Shown: positions 25,807-35,178 of the stretch, piece by piece
How the letters are laid out: the number at the start of each line of letters is the position of its first letter
Numbering within the stretch: the stretch's first letter is position 1
NCBI RefSeq assembly: GCF_002632875.1
Contig: NZ_NJCX01000019.1
Span: 1-64,000 of the forward strand
Direction: 5' to 3'
Source of the DNA: Xenorhabdus kozodoii
GTDB taxonomy: Bacteria; Pseudomonadota; Gammaproteobacteria; Enterobacterales; Enterobacteriaceae
Length of the DNA stretch: 64,000 nt
Notes under the pieces: model-generated
Databases searched by the model: none
Told to the model about the DNA's origin: nothing
What the model saw: only the letters and a program-made list of their open reading frames with translations
Translations under genes and position numbers: made by a program

Positions 25807-26622
25807 ATGGAAAAATTAATGACATATTTCAGTAATATATTAGGACTCAATTCCCAGCGGCATTATCCCTATCCTGCGTTCGACATCAATTTAAATAAAA
25901 ATAAACAATTACATCTTGTTGGCAGCATTCATATGGGTGCAAAAAGTATGTACCCACTTTCTGAAATATTGTTGGAACAACTGGAACAAGCGGATGCACT
26001 GATTGTTGAAGCCGATATCACTCAAACCGATTCCCCTTTCAGGGAAACGTTTCCTCAGCAAATCGAACTGTCACAACGTTTATCCCCCGAACATTTTGAC
26101 TGCTTACAACACTATTGCCGGGAAATTCAACATCCTGTCACACGGCTGGACCCGTTGCCATCGTGGCAAGTTGCATTGATATTGCAAGCTGCCCAAGCCC
26201 AATATTTGGGATTACATCCTCAATATGGTATCGATTACCAATTACTAAACAGCGCAAAGGCCATCAATAAACCGATTATCGAGTTAGAAGGGACTGATGC
26301 GCAGGTTAACCTTCTCGCTAATCTACCAAATGGTGGGCTTTCTTTGCTGGAAGATACAATCGTCCATTGGCACACCAATGCCCGCGCGTTACAGACCATG
26401 ATTAGCTGGTGGATGAATTACCAGCCTGATGAGAAACAAAATCCGCTATTACCAATGACATTTTGCGAAGAAATTTATCAAACCTTAATGGCTGAGCGTA
26501 ACTGCCAGTGGAGTGAGCAATTACATCATTTACCGGCAGGAAAATATTTGGTTACGGTGGGAGCCTTGCATCTTCATGGCGAGAACAACTTACGGCAGAT
26601 GCTGGCGAGACGACAAGCATAG
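25807..26622 (+). CDS. ybaP: YbaP, TraB/GumN-family protein
   Basis: A 271-residue protein of the TraB/GumN (ChaN-like) family. It contains the two conserved GxxH motifs, LVGSIHMGAKSM near the start and VTVGALHLHGENNL at the end, thought to bind metal. It closely follows E. coli YbaP, including VEADITQTDSPF and YGIDYQLLNSA. The ATG at 25807 has GGGAG 7 bases upstream. The family has been suggested to act as metalloproteases or in pheromone shutdown, but YbaP's function is unknown. The gene is 140 bases after copA and followed by repeat copy 2. Confidence 0.9.
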   Translation: MEKLMTYFSNILGLNSQRHYPYPAFDINLNKNKQLHLVGSIHMGAKSMYPLSEILLEQLEQADALIVEADITQTDSPFRETFPQQIELSQRLSPEHFDCLQHYCREIQHPVTRLDPLPSWQVALILQAAQAQYLGLHPQYGIDYQLLNSAKAINKPIIELEGTDAQVNLLANLPNGGLSLLEDTIVHWHTNARALQTMISWWMNYQPDEKQNPLLPMTFCEEIYQTLMAERNCQWSEQLHHLPAGKYLVTVGALHLHGENNLRQMLARRQA

Positions 26623-26668
26623 TACTATGTTCATTTATCTTATTCTGAAAAACCCTTATTACGGACAA

Positions 26669-26773
26669 TATACCAGTCGCCTTTCAAGATGCGTCTTATA
26701 TCTCCCCGCGCAGCGGGGAGATATAAACACTCTCATTGGCTTACAAACTGCAACTTGAAGTTGGATTGGTATA
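26669..26773. repeat. ~105-bp palindromic interspersed repeat, copy 2
   Basis: The better preserved copy of the element seen at 7718-7821. The termini are TATACCA and TGGTATA, and the central hairpin has perfect 13-base arms (TATATCTCCCCGC and its complement) around GCA. It fills almost the whole gap between ybaP and ybaK, so it can be co-transcribed, and it ends 19 bases before the ybaK start. Confidence 0.85.
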
Positions 26774-26792
26774 GATCGTTACAGGAAAAAAT

Positions 26793-27266
26793 ATGACGCC
26801 TGCTATTATTTTGTTGGAAAAACAACAAATCAATTTCAAAATTCACGCTTATGATCATGATGTCAATGAACATAATTTTGGTGATGAAGTGGTTAAAAAA
26901 CTGGGTCTAGATGCCAACCAGGTTTTTAAGACGCTGCTGGTTGCACTAAATGGTGATCCTAAAAATCTGGTTGTCGCCGTTACGCCGGTCTCTGGGCAAC
27001 TCGATCTGAAAAAAGTCGCTAAAGTTTTCAAGGCCAAGAAAGCAGATATGGCCGACCCCCAACTTGCACAAAAAGTAACAGGTTATTTAGTGGGTGGCAT
27101 TAGCCCGCTGGGGCAGAAAAAACGTCTACCTAGCGTTATTGATAGTCAGGCCCAAACCTTACCAACCCTATTTATTTCTGGTGGCAAACGTGGATTAGAT
27201 GTTGAATTGTCCCCTACAGATTTATGCCAACTACTTAATTGTTCATTTGCTGATATCGCTAAATAG
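26793..27266 (+). CDS. ybaK: Cys-tRNA(Pro)/Cys-tRNA(Cys) deacylase YbaK
   Basis: A 157-residue trans-editing enzyme that hydrolyses cysteine mischarged on tRNA-Pro. It begins [20 protein letters not shown]. The INS-domain landmarks are [39 protein letters not shown] (catalytic Lys region), [17 protein letters not shown] and [14 protein letters not shown]. The length matches E. coli (159). A ribosome-binding site (CAGGAAA) follows directly after the repeat element. Confidence 0.95.
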   Translation: MTPAIILLEKQQINFKIHAYDHDVNEHNFGDEVVKKLGLDANQVFKTLLVALNGDPKNLVVAVTPVSGQLDLKKVAKVFKAKKADMADPQLAQKVTGYLVGGISPLGQKKRLPSVIDSQAQTLPTLFISGGKRGLDVELSPTDLCQLLNCSFADIAK

Positions 27267-27287
27267 GCTCCCCAAATTATAGCCCAC

Positions 27288-27322
27288 TTTACTGACTCCT
27301 CTCTCGGCGAGGAGTCAGTAAA
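27288..27322. terminator. Strong hairpin after ybaK
   Basis: TTTACTGACTCCT (27288-27300) pairs perfectly with AGGAGTCAGTAAA (27310-27322). There is no long T-run, but placement 21 bases after the stop fits an end-of-transcript structure. From here to 27532 I see only the promoter region of the next small gene. Confidence 0.6.
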
Positions 27323-27532
27323 CTTCATACTTTGAGTGTATCACTATCATAAAAACCTATTTAGCATTTGAAAATAAGTTGCAATGACCGCTAAATTTTT
27401 TCGAGCTGGTTCTATTTTCTTTAACACAGGGACTTGTGATAAATAACAACATCGATATACTTTCCTTACAGCGAAAAAATCATTAATTACCATTTCAATT
27501 AACTTGATTCACTTAAATACAAGAGGAATAAA

Positions 27533-27700
27533 ATGGCTACCTCATCATTTTTTCGACAAATTGTTATTACTGATCCCAAAGCAATTAAAATGCTTAGAAG
27601 GGCTAATAGAAGACCAAGAAAAAACAATTTTGAGGAAATCGATTTTGAAGCACAGCAAAAAGAGGCTATAGAGATATTAAAACGAAAATTCTCACTCTAA
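27533..27700 (+). CDS. Small putative antitoxin of a GNAT toxin module
   Basis: A 55-residue protein, MATSSFFRQIVITDPKAIKM onward, with a good ribosome-binding site (AAGAGGA, 6 bases before the ATG). The pattern hydrophobic-x-I-T-D-P-x-A-I-x-x-L at the start, a basic linker (RRANRRPRKNN), then an acidic helix ending AIEILKRKFSL recalls short antitoxins encoded directly upstream of GNAT acetyltransferase toxins. The acetyltransferase follows with its reading frame open from inside this gene's end. The classification is inference from context and from resemblance I recall; it has not been searched. The local AT content is higher than in flanking genes, consistent with acquisition. Confidence 0.6.
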   Translation: MATSSFFRQIVITDPKAIKMLRRANRRPRKNNFEEIDFEAQQKEAIEILKRKFSL

Positions 27701-27744
27701 GTAAGATTCTGGCGGCTTTTGGTAGTGACAGAACAAAGGAGTAT

Positions 27745-28224
27745 TTGCGTTCCTTTTCATGCCCAACTAACCATGACGTGGAATTATTTTTACATTTAAA
27801 ATCAATTAGATTTGAACAAGCGGATGCAGCAAGAACCTACTTAATTTTAGATAAAGAAGGTTCTTTATTAGCTTATTTTTCTTTAACATTCAAGGAACTA
27901 TCAACAAATAAATTTTCTATTTCCAAGACAAAGATAAAAAAACTTAACGGTATTAGTAAGAATGCAGATTCTTTAAAAGTTTATTTAATTGGTCAAATAG
28001 CAAAAAATTTTTCATTACGTGAAAACCCAATAAAACTTAAAGATATTTTATTTCATATCAATATAACCATTGAGAAAGCTCAAGAATTAATAGGAGGAAG
28101 AGTCACTATTTTGGAATGCCAAAAAAATTCTAACGTTATCGATTTATATGAAAAAAATGGACTTGAAAAACTACCCACTAAAGGAGAAAAAAATTCATTA
28201 ATTACTATGCTATTTAATAATTAG
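27745..28224 (+). CDS. GNAT-family acetyltransferase, putative toxin
   Basis: A protein of about 159-175 residues with GNAT features: LRSFSCPTNHDVELFLHLKS, strand pair RTYLILDKEGSLLAYFSLTF, the acetyl-CoA region VYLIGQIAKNFSLRENP, and the ending DLYEKNGLEKLP (the Y-x-x-x-G-F-type motif). TacT-like toxins acetylate aminoacyl-tRNA. No ATG is available. The TTG at 27745 has AAAGGAG only 3 bases upstream, while the frame is open back to 27649 and reads plausibly as LSKILAAFGSDRTKEY, so a CTG at 27709 or ATT at 27706 near the small gene's stop may be the true start. The sequence is markedly AT-rich. It lies as an insertion between ybaK and ushA, adjacent in E. coli. Confidence 0.72.
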   Translation: MRSFSCPTNHDVELFLHLKSIRFEQADAARTYLILDKEGSLLAYFSLTFKELSTNKFSISKTKIKKLNGISKNADSLKVYLIGQIAKNFSLRENPIKLKDILFHINITIEKAQELIGGRVTILECQKNSNVIDLYEKNGLEKLPTKGEKNSLITMLFNN

Positions 28225-28289
28225 GTTATTATTCAGTTTCAACTATTCCTATTTCAGATTATACATAACACTCCCTATTAATCGTAAGC

Positions 28290-28321
28290 AAAAGACCATC
28301 TGTTCTTCAGATGGTCTTTTT
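28290..28321. terminator. Bidirectional rho-independent terminator
   Basis: AAAAGACCATCTG (28290-28302) pairs with CAGATGGTCTTTT (28308-28320) around a 5-base loop, with A/T runs on both sides. It serves the convergent GNAT and ushA transcripts. Confidence 0.88.
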
Positions 28322-28359
28322 ATGCAGGTAATTCACAGTAATCTGTTGATTAACTGTTA

Positions 28360-30018
28360 TTACTTATGTGAAATTTCACCTTTTGGCTCATAATCAGAGG
28401 ATTTCAATGGAGAATGCTTTTCAATATATCCTTTCAATACTTCAGCATCGACAAACCCTGTATCAACGTAACCAGGCAAATTATCAATCCGTGGATAACC
28501 ATCTCCTCCAATTGCATTGAAATTTAACGTTGCCATACGATAAGTTTTATTTGGCTCCAATGGCTTACCCGCAATTTTTACGTCACTGATATTCTTACCG
28601 TCCTTCACGAAACTCACGTTATAGAATTGCCCATAAGCGCCAGAATCCGTTTCCATATTGGCAACCGCCGTCAAATATGGCAAAACTTCACTACCTTTGA
28701 AGTCTACATAAACCAGTTGGTTAGCAAATGGATGAACTTTCAGAACATCTTTGTAAGTAATATCCCCGGCTTCAATTGAGTCACGAATTCCGCCACCGCT
28801 CATCACTGCAAAATCGGCGTTTGTCCGTTCCATTTGAGCAGCCAATACAAGATGTGCCATATTCGTTTGCACGAAACGTACCTTACTGCGATCGCCTTCT
28901 AATTTTTTATCTACTGATCCTATTCTCACATTAAGTATCTGGCTGCCTTTGTCCTGATACGGTGTCAGTAACTTGAGCATCTCAGGATTTTGCTTAATTT
29001 CATGCGTATAGTAGACACGTTCCGTACTGCCATCTTCTTTTGCCACCTTTTTCTTTAAGTTGATGGGGATCAATTGATAATGGACCAGCTTGAATTCGCC
29101 ATTGCGGAATTGAAAATCGGCCCGGCCGACGTATTTCCCCCATTCGTGAGCTTGGACAATCCATGTACCATTTTGGCGATCTGGCGAACAAGGTGTTCCC
29201 GGAACATAATCCACTTGTTTATAGTTTTTATTCTCTGCCGACATACACACCGGATCTTGTGAATGACCACCGACAATCATATTCAAATAACCCGCAGGCA
29301 AACTGCGTGCCATTTCAACATCGCCTGGTGCATTGGTGCCATGATGACCATCGTCATAGTGCCCCATATGGGTTGCCGCAATAATGACATCCGGCTTTTC
29401 ATTCTTTTTCAGCTCTTCAATAACTTTTTTCGCTTCTTCGGCAGGAACGCGGAATTCAACATCGGGAAAATTAGCCGGATTACCTATTTTCACTGTATCA
29501 TCCGTTGTCAGGCCAAGAACGGCTATTTTCACACCTTGTTTATCAAAAATGACATATGGCTTAAATAAGCGCTTGCCTGTACTGGTTTGGTAAATATTGG
29601 CAGAGAGAAAGGGGAAACTGGCCCATTTTTGTTGCTGATACAATACATTCAAAGGCTTATCAAATTCATGGTTTCCCAACGCCATTGCGTCATACCCCAC
29701 CAGATCCATGCCCTTAAAATCCGGCTCAGCATCTTGCATATCTGATTCCGGTACGCCGGTGTTAATGTCACCACCTGACAATAACAATACGCTCCCTCCT
29801 TTCTTAGCAACCTCCTGACGAATGGAATCTACAACCGTTTTTTGGGCTGCTAAACCATACTCGCCATAATCGTTATGCCAGAAGTGACCGTGATGATCGT
29901 TAGTATGCAAAATGGTAATGTCATAGGTTTTGTCTTTTTCCCAAGCGCTGGCGATTAATGGTGCCAATGACAGAGAAACAGCAAAGGCACATACTGACGC
30001 TTTAAACGATAATTTCAT
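28360..30018 (-). CDS. ushA: UshA, periplasmic UDP-sugar hydrolase/5'-nucleotidase
   Basis: A 552-residue periplasmic enzyme (E. coli 550) that hydrolyses nucleotides and UDP-sugars for salvage. The signal peptide ends ...PLIASA. The metallophosphatase domain shows ILHTNDHHGHFW, LLSGGDINTG, MALGNHEFDKP and IVGGHSQDPVC, and the substrate-binding C-terminal domain has MSGGGIRDSIEAGDIT and GGDGYPRI. The Cys pair CMSAENKNYKQVDYVPGTPC matches the family's disulfide region. It is divergent from fsr. Confidence 0.97.
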   Translation of the reverse strand: MKLSFKASVCAFAVSLSLAPLIASAWEKDKTYDITILHTNDHHGHFWHNDYGEYGLAAQKTVVDSIRQEVAKKGGSVLLLSGGDINTGVPESDMQDAEPDFKGMDLVGYDAMALGNHEFDKPLNVLYQQQKWASFPFLSANIYQTSTGKRLFKPYVIFDKQGVKIAVLGLTTDDTVKIGNPANFPDVEFRVPAEEAKKVIEELKKNEKPDVIIAATHMGHYDDGHHGTNAPGDVEMARSLPAGYLNMIVGGHSQDPVCMSAENKNYKQVDYVPGTPCSPDRQNGTWIVQAHEWGKYVGRADFQFRNGEFKLVHYQLIPINLKKKVAKEDGSTERVYYTHEIKQNPEMLKLLTPYQDKGSQILNVRIGSVDKKLEGDRSKVRFVQTNMAHLVLAAQMERTNADFAVMSGGGIRDSIEAGDITYKDVLKVHPFANQLVYVDFKGSEVLPYLTAVANMETDSGAYGQFYNVSFVKDGKNISDVKIAGKPLEPNKTYRMATLNFNAIGGDGYPRIDNLPGYVDTGFVDAEVLKGYIEKHSPLKSSDYEPKGEISHK

Positions 30019-30422
30019 GGGGTATCTCCATGTATTTTAAATTATATTGGTTATATGACGGTGATGAATCATCCCTTTCAAGCAACAACTTAAAAGATAA
30101 AAGGGAGATATGAAAATTTACATCTATACCATTCAGCTCCAAGAGCTGTTGTTTCTGGTATGGGGCATAGTCCCAAAACAAGGGATGAAGAATGACATAC
30201 AGCGTAATACCACGTTTTTCTGATCAGGATTACATACTTGTGTCATTAAATAATACCCTCTTTCACCTTTTTGAGATTGCGGTCAAATTATATAGAGTTA
30301 AATAAAAGTTTTGTTAATTATCTAAGATGTATTATGGTGTAAAAATTAAACAGAATATCAACAAATCGACGAAATTCACCCCTACAAACTCTATTGATAA
30401 TGATCTTGGTAAGTGAATAAAT
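30019..30422. other. ushA-fsr divergent intergenic region
   Basis: This 404-base AT-rich stretch contains both promoters but no reading frame with a credible start. The only structure I see is a short CAGCTCCAAGAGCTG dyad at about 30126-30140. I see no regulator site I can name. Confidence 0.5.
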
Positions 30423-31649
30423 ATGAGTAAAAAAAGTAAAACACTCTCTTTGCCAACTTCGTCAGTAAAAACACATCGGACAATTTTTTCAATTCTCGGT
30501 GCCATCAGCTTATCCCATATGCTGAATGATATGATTCAATCGTTAATTCTGGCGATTTATCCCCTGCTGCAATCTGAATTTAGCCTCAGTTTTATTCAGA
30601 TTGGAATGATAACCCTGACCTATCAGGTGACAGCATCCCTATTGCAACCGCTTATCGGTTTGTATACCGATAAACATCCGCAACCTTATTCGCTGCCTGT
30701 CGGTATGGGATTTACTCTGTCTGGTTTGCTGCTATTAGCTTATGCTGAAAGCTTTCCAATGATATTAATGGCGGCTGCACTAGTGGGTACGGGTTCATCC
30801 GTTTTTCATCCAGAATCGTCACGCGTCGCACGCATGGCTTCAGGTGGTCGTTATGGATTAGCGCAATCTTTATTTCAAGTAGGGGGTAATTTAGGCAGTT
30901 CACTCGGTCCACTGCTGGCAGCTATTTTTATTGCGCCTTACGGTAAGGGGAATGTCGGTTGGTTTTCTCTGGCAGCATTATTGGCTATCGTCATCCTCTT
31001 GCAAGTCAGTCAGTGGTATAAGATGCAACATCAAACCATAACGCCCTTGTCTTCTCGACCCTCACCTCTGCCAAATCTGCCTGGAAAAACCGTCGTAAAT
31101 TCTTTTGCCATTCTTCTGCTACTGATTTTCTCCAAATACTTTTACCTAACCAGTATCAGTAGTTACTATACCTTTTATCTGATACAGAAATTTGGTGTGT
31201 CAATACAAAACGCCCAGATCCATCTGTTTATCTTTTTATTTTCTGTCGCGGCAGGCACCCTGATCGGCGGGCCTGTTGGGGATAAAATAGGTCGGAAATA
31301 TGTCATTTGGGGTTCAATTCTTGGGGTTGCACCTTTTACCTTGTTGTTACCTTATGCCTCTTTATTCTGGACAAGCATACTCACGGTCATTATTGGCGTA
31401 ATATTGGCCTCCGCATTTTCCGCCATTTTAGTCTATGCCCAAGAGCTTATTCCCGGTAAAACAGGCATGATTGCGGGTTTGTTCTTTGGTCTGGCCTTTG
31501 GCATGGGAGGCATTGGCGCCGCGGTACTTGGCTATGTCGCAGATAAGACCAGCATAGAGCTGGTTTATAAAATTTGTGCTTTTCTACCACTTCTTGGCAT
31601 TTTTACTCTATTTTTGCCAAATATAGAAAGAAACACGGGAAAAAGATAA
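30423..31649 (+). CDS. fsr: Fsr, fosmidomycin-resistance-type MFS efflux protein
   Basis: A 408-residue, 12-helix inner-membrane MFS protein. It starts with a polar cytoplasmic tail of about 25 residues, then LGAISLSHMLNDMIQSLILA, the characteristic Fsr first helix. The first half includes LVGTGSSVFHPESSRVARMA, strongly conserved in the family, and helix 5 QVGGNLGSSLGPLL; the second half has GGPVGDKIGRKYVIWGS (motif A). E. coli Fsr exports fosmidomycin. The neighbour pair ushA/fsr is conserved. The 230 bases after it, up to ybaL, hold no gene I can support. Confidence 0.94.
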   Translation: MSKKSKTLSLPTSSVKTHRTIFSILGAISLSHMLNDMIQSLILAIYPLLQSEFSLSFIQIGMITLTYQVTASLLQPLIGLYTDKHPQPYSLPVGMGFTLSGLLLLAYAESFPMILMAAALVGTGSSVFHPESSRVARMASGGRYGLAQSLFQVGGNLGSSLGPLLAAIFIAPYGKGNVGWFSLAALLAIVILLQVSQWYKMQHQTITPLSSRPSPLPNLPGKTVVNSFAILLLLIFSKYFYLTSISSYYTFYLIQKFGVSIQNAQIHLFIFLFSVAAGTLIGGPVGDKIGRKYVIWGSILGVAPFTLLLPYASLFWTSILTVIIGVILASAFSAILVYAQELIPGKTGMIAGLFFGLAFGMGGIGAAVLGYVADKTSIELVYKICAFLPLLGIFTLFLPNIERNTGKR

Positions 31650-31879
31650 GAAAATCACTCATTAGTAACCATAATTAGCATGCCATATTCCTTTGTAAAC
31701 ATGCGTAAATAATGGCAAAATATACATTAAATTACATTAAAATAGTACTTATGCAGATTATGCTCAATTTAGCCACTCAACATATTTTTTTGTGATCTTA
31801 TCTTTAAGTATTTATAAAATATATTATTACCTCGCCTAACCATACAATTTATTATATTCACAACCCAGAAGGAGCCTTG

Positions 31880-33583
31880 ATGGAGCATTCGACACCTCTT
31901 ATCACGACCATTGTTGGCGGTTTTGTTCTTGCCTATCTGCTTGGCATGCTTGCACAGCGCCTGAAAATCTCACCTCTGGTAGGATATCTTATAGCAGGTG
32001 TACTAGCGGGTCCCTTTACTCCCGGTTTTGTTGCCGATACATCTTTAGCTCCAGAACTGTCAGAAATTGGCGTGATCTTACTGATGTTTGGTGTCGGTCT
32101 ACATTTTTCACTTAAAGATTTGTTAGCCGTCAAATCAATTGCCATCCCTGGTGCTATTGCCCAAATTGCCGTCGCAACTTTATTGGGTGTGGGATTATCA
32201 ATGCTACTCGGTTGGGATCTACTTAACGGCATTGTATTTGGCCTTTGCCTGTCCACTGCCAGCACAGTGGTATTGCTCAGGGCATTAGAAGAACGACAGC
32301 TCATTGATAGTCAGCGAGGACAAATTGCCATTGGTTGGTTAATTGTTGAAGATCTGGCGATGGTGCTGACATTGGTATTACTGCCTGCCGCAGCAGGAAT
32401 TCTAAACAACCACAACGCCGATATTGGCCAATTGCTGTTCAAGCTATCTCTTACCGTTGGCAAAGTCGTTGCTTTTATTTTGTTGATGATTTTCGTCGGA
32501 CGACGTGTCATTCCTTGGTTACTGGCGAAAACCGCGGCGACAGGCTCCCGTGAATTATTCACGTTGGCGGTACTTGTCATTGCATTAGGTGTTGCTTATG
32601 GTGCGGTGGCACTATTTGATGCTTCATTTGCCCTCGGTGCCTTCTTCGCTGGCATGGTGCTGAATGAGTCAGAGTTAAGCCATCGGGCTGCACAAGATAC
32701 GTTACCGTTAAGGGATGCTTTCGCAGTGCTTTTCTTTGTTTCGGTTGGCATGCTGTTTGATCCTATGGTTCTATTCCAACAGCCTCTGGCGATTTTAGGC
32801 ACCCTTGCCATTATTATCATCGGCAAATCATTGGCTGCCATGCTACTGGTGAAAATGTTCGGGCATTCACGACGCACCGCCCTCACCATTTCAGCCAGTC
32901 TCGCCCAAATTGGTGAATTCGCTTTTATTCTCGCCGGGCTTGGCGTCACGTTAGGATTCCTGAATGGAGAAGCCCGTAATCTTGTACTGGCAGGTGCTAT
33001 CATTTCAATCATGTTAAACCCTGTTCTGTTCAGTTTGCTGGATCGTTATTTGGAAAAAACAGAAACCATTGAAGAGCAGTTACTCGAAGAAACACTGGAA
33101 GAAGAAACCCAGATCCCTGTCAATATCTGTGGTCATGCTATTGTGGTGGGTTATGGTCGAGTGGGCCGGCAGCTTTGTCAGCGGTTACAAGAAAAAAATT
33201 ATACGGTCGTGGTGATTGAGGATACTCGTGCCCGATTCGAAGAGTTAGGCGAAATAGGTATCAGTGCCATAATAGGTAACGCCGTTAATAAAGAAATTAT
33301 GGCGCTGGCACGGCTCGATTGTGCTTGTACGTTATTCCTGACCATCCCTAACGGTTATAAAGCCGGTGAAATTGTTGCGAGTGCCAGGGAAATCAGGCCA
33401 GATATCAGTATTATTGTTCGAGCCCATTATGATGATGAAGTCGCTTACATTACGGAGCGTGGCACTAACCACATTATCATTGGTGCACATGAAATAGCTC
33501 GGGCCATGGCGGATGCACTCCCTGAGTATGAAGAGGGTTGTCCAATGGAGCCTTATTCACCAGCAACGACATCATCAACATAA
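31880..33583 (+). CDS. ybaL: YbaL, KefB/KefC-like CPA2 cation:proton antiporter
   Basis: A roughly 567-residue inner-membrane protein (E. coli YbaL 558). An N-terminal CPA2 antiporter domain with about 12 hydrophobic segments (SPLVGYLIAGVLAGPFTPG; FDASFALGAFFAGMVLNESE) is followed by a cytoplasmic TrkA-N (RCK) domain. The RCK nucleotide-binding turn is VVGYGRVGRQL near residue 420, with VVIEDTRARFEEL and IIGNAVNKEIM. Family members exchange K+ for H+ and are gated by nucleotides or glutathione adducts; YbaL's own ligand is not settled. AGGAG lies 6 bases before the ATG at 31880; a TTG directly before it is also in frame. Confidence 0.94.
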   Translation: MEHSTPLITTIVGGFVLAYLLGMLAQRLKISPLVGYLIAGVLAGPFTPGFVADTSLAPELSEIGVILLMFGVGLHFSLKDLLAVKSIAIPGAIAQIAVATLLGVGLSMLLGWDLLNGIVFGLCLSTASTVVLLRALEERQLIDSQRGQIAIGWLIVEDLAMVLTLVLLPAAAGILNNHNADIGQLLFKLSLTVGKVVAFILLMIFVGRRVIPWLLAKTAATGSRELFTLAVLVIALGVAYGAVALFDASFALGAFFAGMVLNESELSHRAAQDTLPLRDAFAVLFFVSVGMLFDPMVLFQQPLAILGTLAIIIIGKSLAAMLLVKMFGHSRRTALTISASLAQIGEFAFILAGLGVTLGFLNGEARNLVLAGAIISIMLNPVLFSLLDRYLEKTETIEEQLLEETLEEETQIPVNICGHAIVVGYGRVGRQLCQRLQEKNYTVVVIEDTRARFEELGEIGISAIIGNAVNKEIMALARLDCACTLFLTIPNGYKAGEIVASAREIRPDISIIVRAHYDDEVAYITERGTNHIIIGAHEIARAMADALPEYEEGCPMEPYSPATTSST

Positions 33584-33681
33584 TTTAGGCACCAAGGAAT
33601 ATCCCCATAACATGGGGATATTCCCGTCAAACCAATAAAAAGAATTAAGGCGGCAGACGATATTCAGGTTACTTACCCGAT

Positions 33682-34992
33682 TCAACGTTCCCAGTAAGAC
33701 TCTTCCAGACTATCTTCCTTCTCCGGCAATCCTCTGGTCAGGCGCGGGGAATGCTGGCTCAATACCTGATAACTCACTCTATTAGCATATTTACATACCT
33801 GAGCCAAAGAAGAGTAAGTTAAATAGGTGTGCGCATGCTTGCTGGAATTGGGTACATTCATGCGATGATAACTGTTGGCAGTAATATCATGCAGTAATGC
33901 AGATAGTGCGCCATCTCCGGCACCATTGGTGTTCATGATTTTTTCAGGTCCTCCCATATAAGGTTCAATATGGGAATAGACTCGCATTGGGTTTTGGCAA
34001 TCTGCCTTACGCATCGCCCGGCTGAATTCATAACGATTAAATTCTGCAATCGCACCAGGTAATAAAGGATGCGATGTTTGGCGTTTGCGCCCTTCCTCGG
34101 TGTAACCCGCCATATATAACCCTGCAGGTCCAGCAGTACATAACACCAAATCCACCCAATTGAGCGCCATATCAGCCGCTAATAGCGGATCACTGAAACC
34201 TGTCAATTCACAAGCTTCGTCTTCATTCATTGCAACAACGGAAATATTTTCAGCCAGAAAATCACGCCACCACTGCGGATCGTCCGCAATGACGTATTTT
34301 GTGCCTAACGTCAATACAACAGGGACGTTATACTTTTTCGCATATTCAACGGCTTTCATCGTTGCTTCCGGCATTGGCTCACCCGATTTACAACGCACCA
34401 AATAAGCAGTAATCACCAAAGCGGATGCTTCTGCAATAATGTGTTCAGGAATATTTTCTGGACGAAGCTGATTCATTAAGCCTGGGCTTATAGCAAATGT
34501 CCTTTCGCCATTTTCCGTTACTAAGGTAAAACAGCGGCCAATGGGTCCATCAACCCCCTGTAGGTGATTTAAATCCATCCGGCTGGAGGTATTGCAGAGA
34601 TAACAATAGGCATAGCTTCCTATTTGGATGTTATTACACATCGCCCCAAGCAGAACGGATTTATCGTCGGCCAGCACAGAATAGTTATGCAAGGTATTGC
34701 CAATAGTGCCACCCGCAAATTCGTGGCTAATAAGCCCCTTATCTGCCAATTCCTTATAGAGCGCCTCAGCGACATCATCTTCAATGACTAAGGAGTGTCC
34801 CTGGCTCAGGTTATAACGCTGGATAAAATCTTCATCAACCTTAGCTTCAATATCAACCAGTGTCTGGTCAATACCCACAATATAGGCTTGGTTCTTTTCG
34901 GTATCCATCGTTTCTTTGATGGGCTGAAGCAGAGGATCTCTTAAACTGACAGGAAAATAATGTTTAGATTTACGCTTACCAGGGAATTTCAT
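33682..34992 (-). CDS. gsk: Inosine-guanosine kinase
   Basis: A cytosolic PfkB-family kinase that phosphorylates inosine and guanosine in purine salvage. About 436 residues (E. coli 434). The ATG at 34990-34992 gives the conserved N terminus MKFPGKRKSKHYFPVSLRDP; the frame is open 12 codons further but without a ribosome-binding site. Motifs include GGTIGNTLHNYSVLADD, LVLCTAGPAGLYMAGYTE and the catalytic anion hole NTNGAGDGALSALLHD. It is adjacent to a wzz-like gene and then hemH, the locus boundary that in Yersinia brackets the O-antigen cluster. Confidence 0.96.
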   Translation of the reverse strand: MKFPGKRKSKHYFPVSLRDPLLQPIKETMDTEKNQAYIVGIDQTLVDIEAKVDEDFIQRYNLSQGHSLVIEDDVAEALYKELADKGLISHEFAGGTIGNTLHNYSVLADDKSVLLGAMCNNIQIGSYAYCYLCNTSSRMDLNHLQGVDGPIGRCFTLVTENGERTFAISPGLMNQLRPENIPEHIIAEASALVITAYLVRCKSGEPMPEATMKAVEYAKKYNVPVVLTLGTKYVIADDPQWWRDFLAENISVVAMNEDEACELTGFSDPLLAADMALNWVDLVLCTAGPAGLYMAGYTEEGRKRQTSHPLLPGAIAEFNRYEFSRAMRKADCQNPMRVYSHIEPYMGGPEKIMNTNGAGDGALSALLHDITANSYHRMNVPNSSKHAHTYLTYSSLAQVCKYANRVSYQVLSQHSPRLTRGLPEKEDSLEESYWER

Positions 34993-35097
34993 AATTAGTT
35001 GCTGCTGTAGAGCCAAAATAAGCGGCATGTTAGCACAATATCTTGCATATAATACAGTGTGTCACAATACCGGATCGGAACAAAAAAATAGGGCGCC

Positions 35098-35136
35098 AAA
35101 AATAAGGACAGCCAATGCTATTACAACATTGGCTGT
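35098..35136 (-). terminator. Terminator of the wzz-like gene
   Basis: ACAGCCAATG (35108-35117) pairs with CATTGGCTGT (35127-35136). On the minus strand the stem is followed by CCTTATTTTT. Confidence 0.75.
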
Positions 35137-35178
35137 CAAAACATCAGCGATCAGAACATCATCTATAACGTATTGGGG

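Noticed and set aside
26694-26722. CRISPR-like palindrome resembling enterobacterial I-E repeats (CCCCGCGCAGCGGGGA)
   Set aside because: The motif occurs once per ~105-bp element, with no spacers, no regular array and no cas genes. It is the central hairpin of the interspersed repeat.
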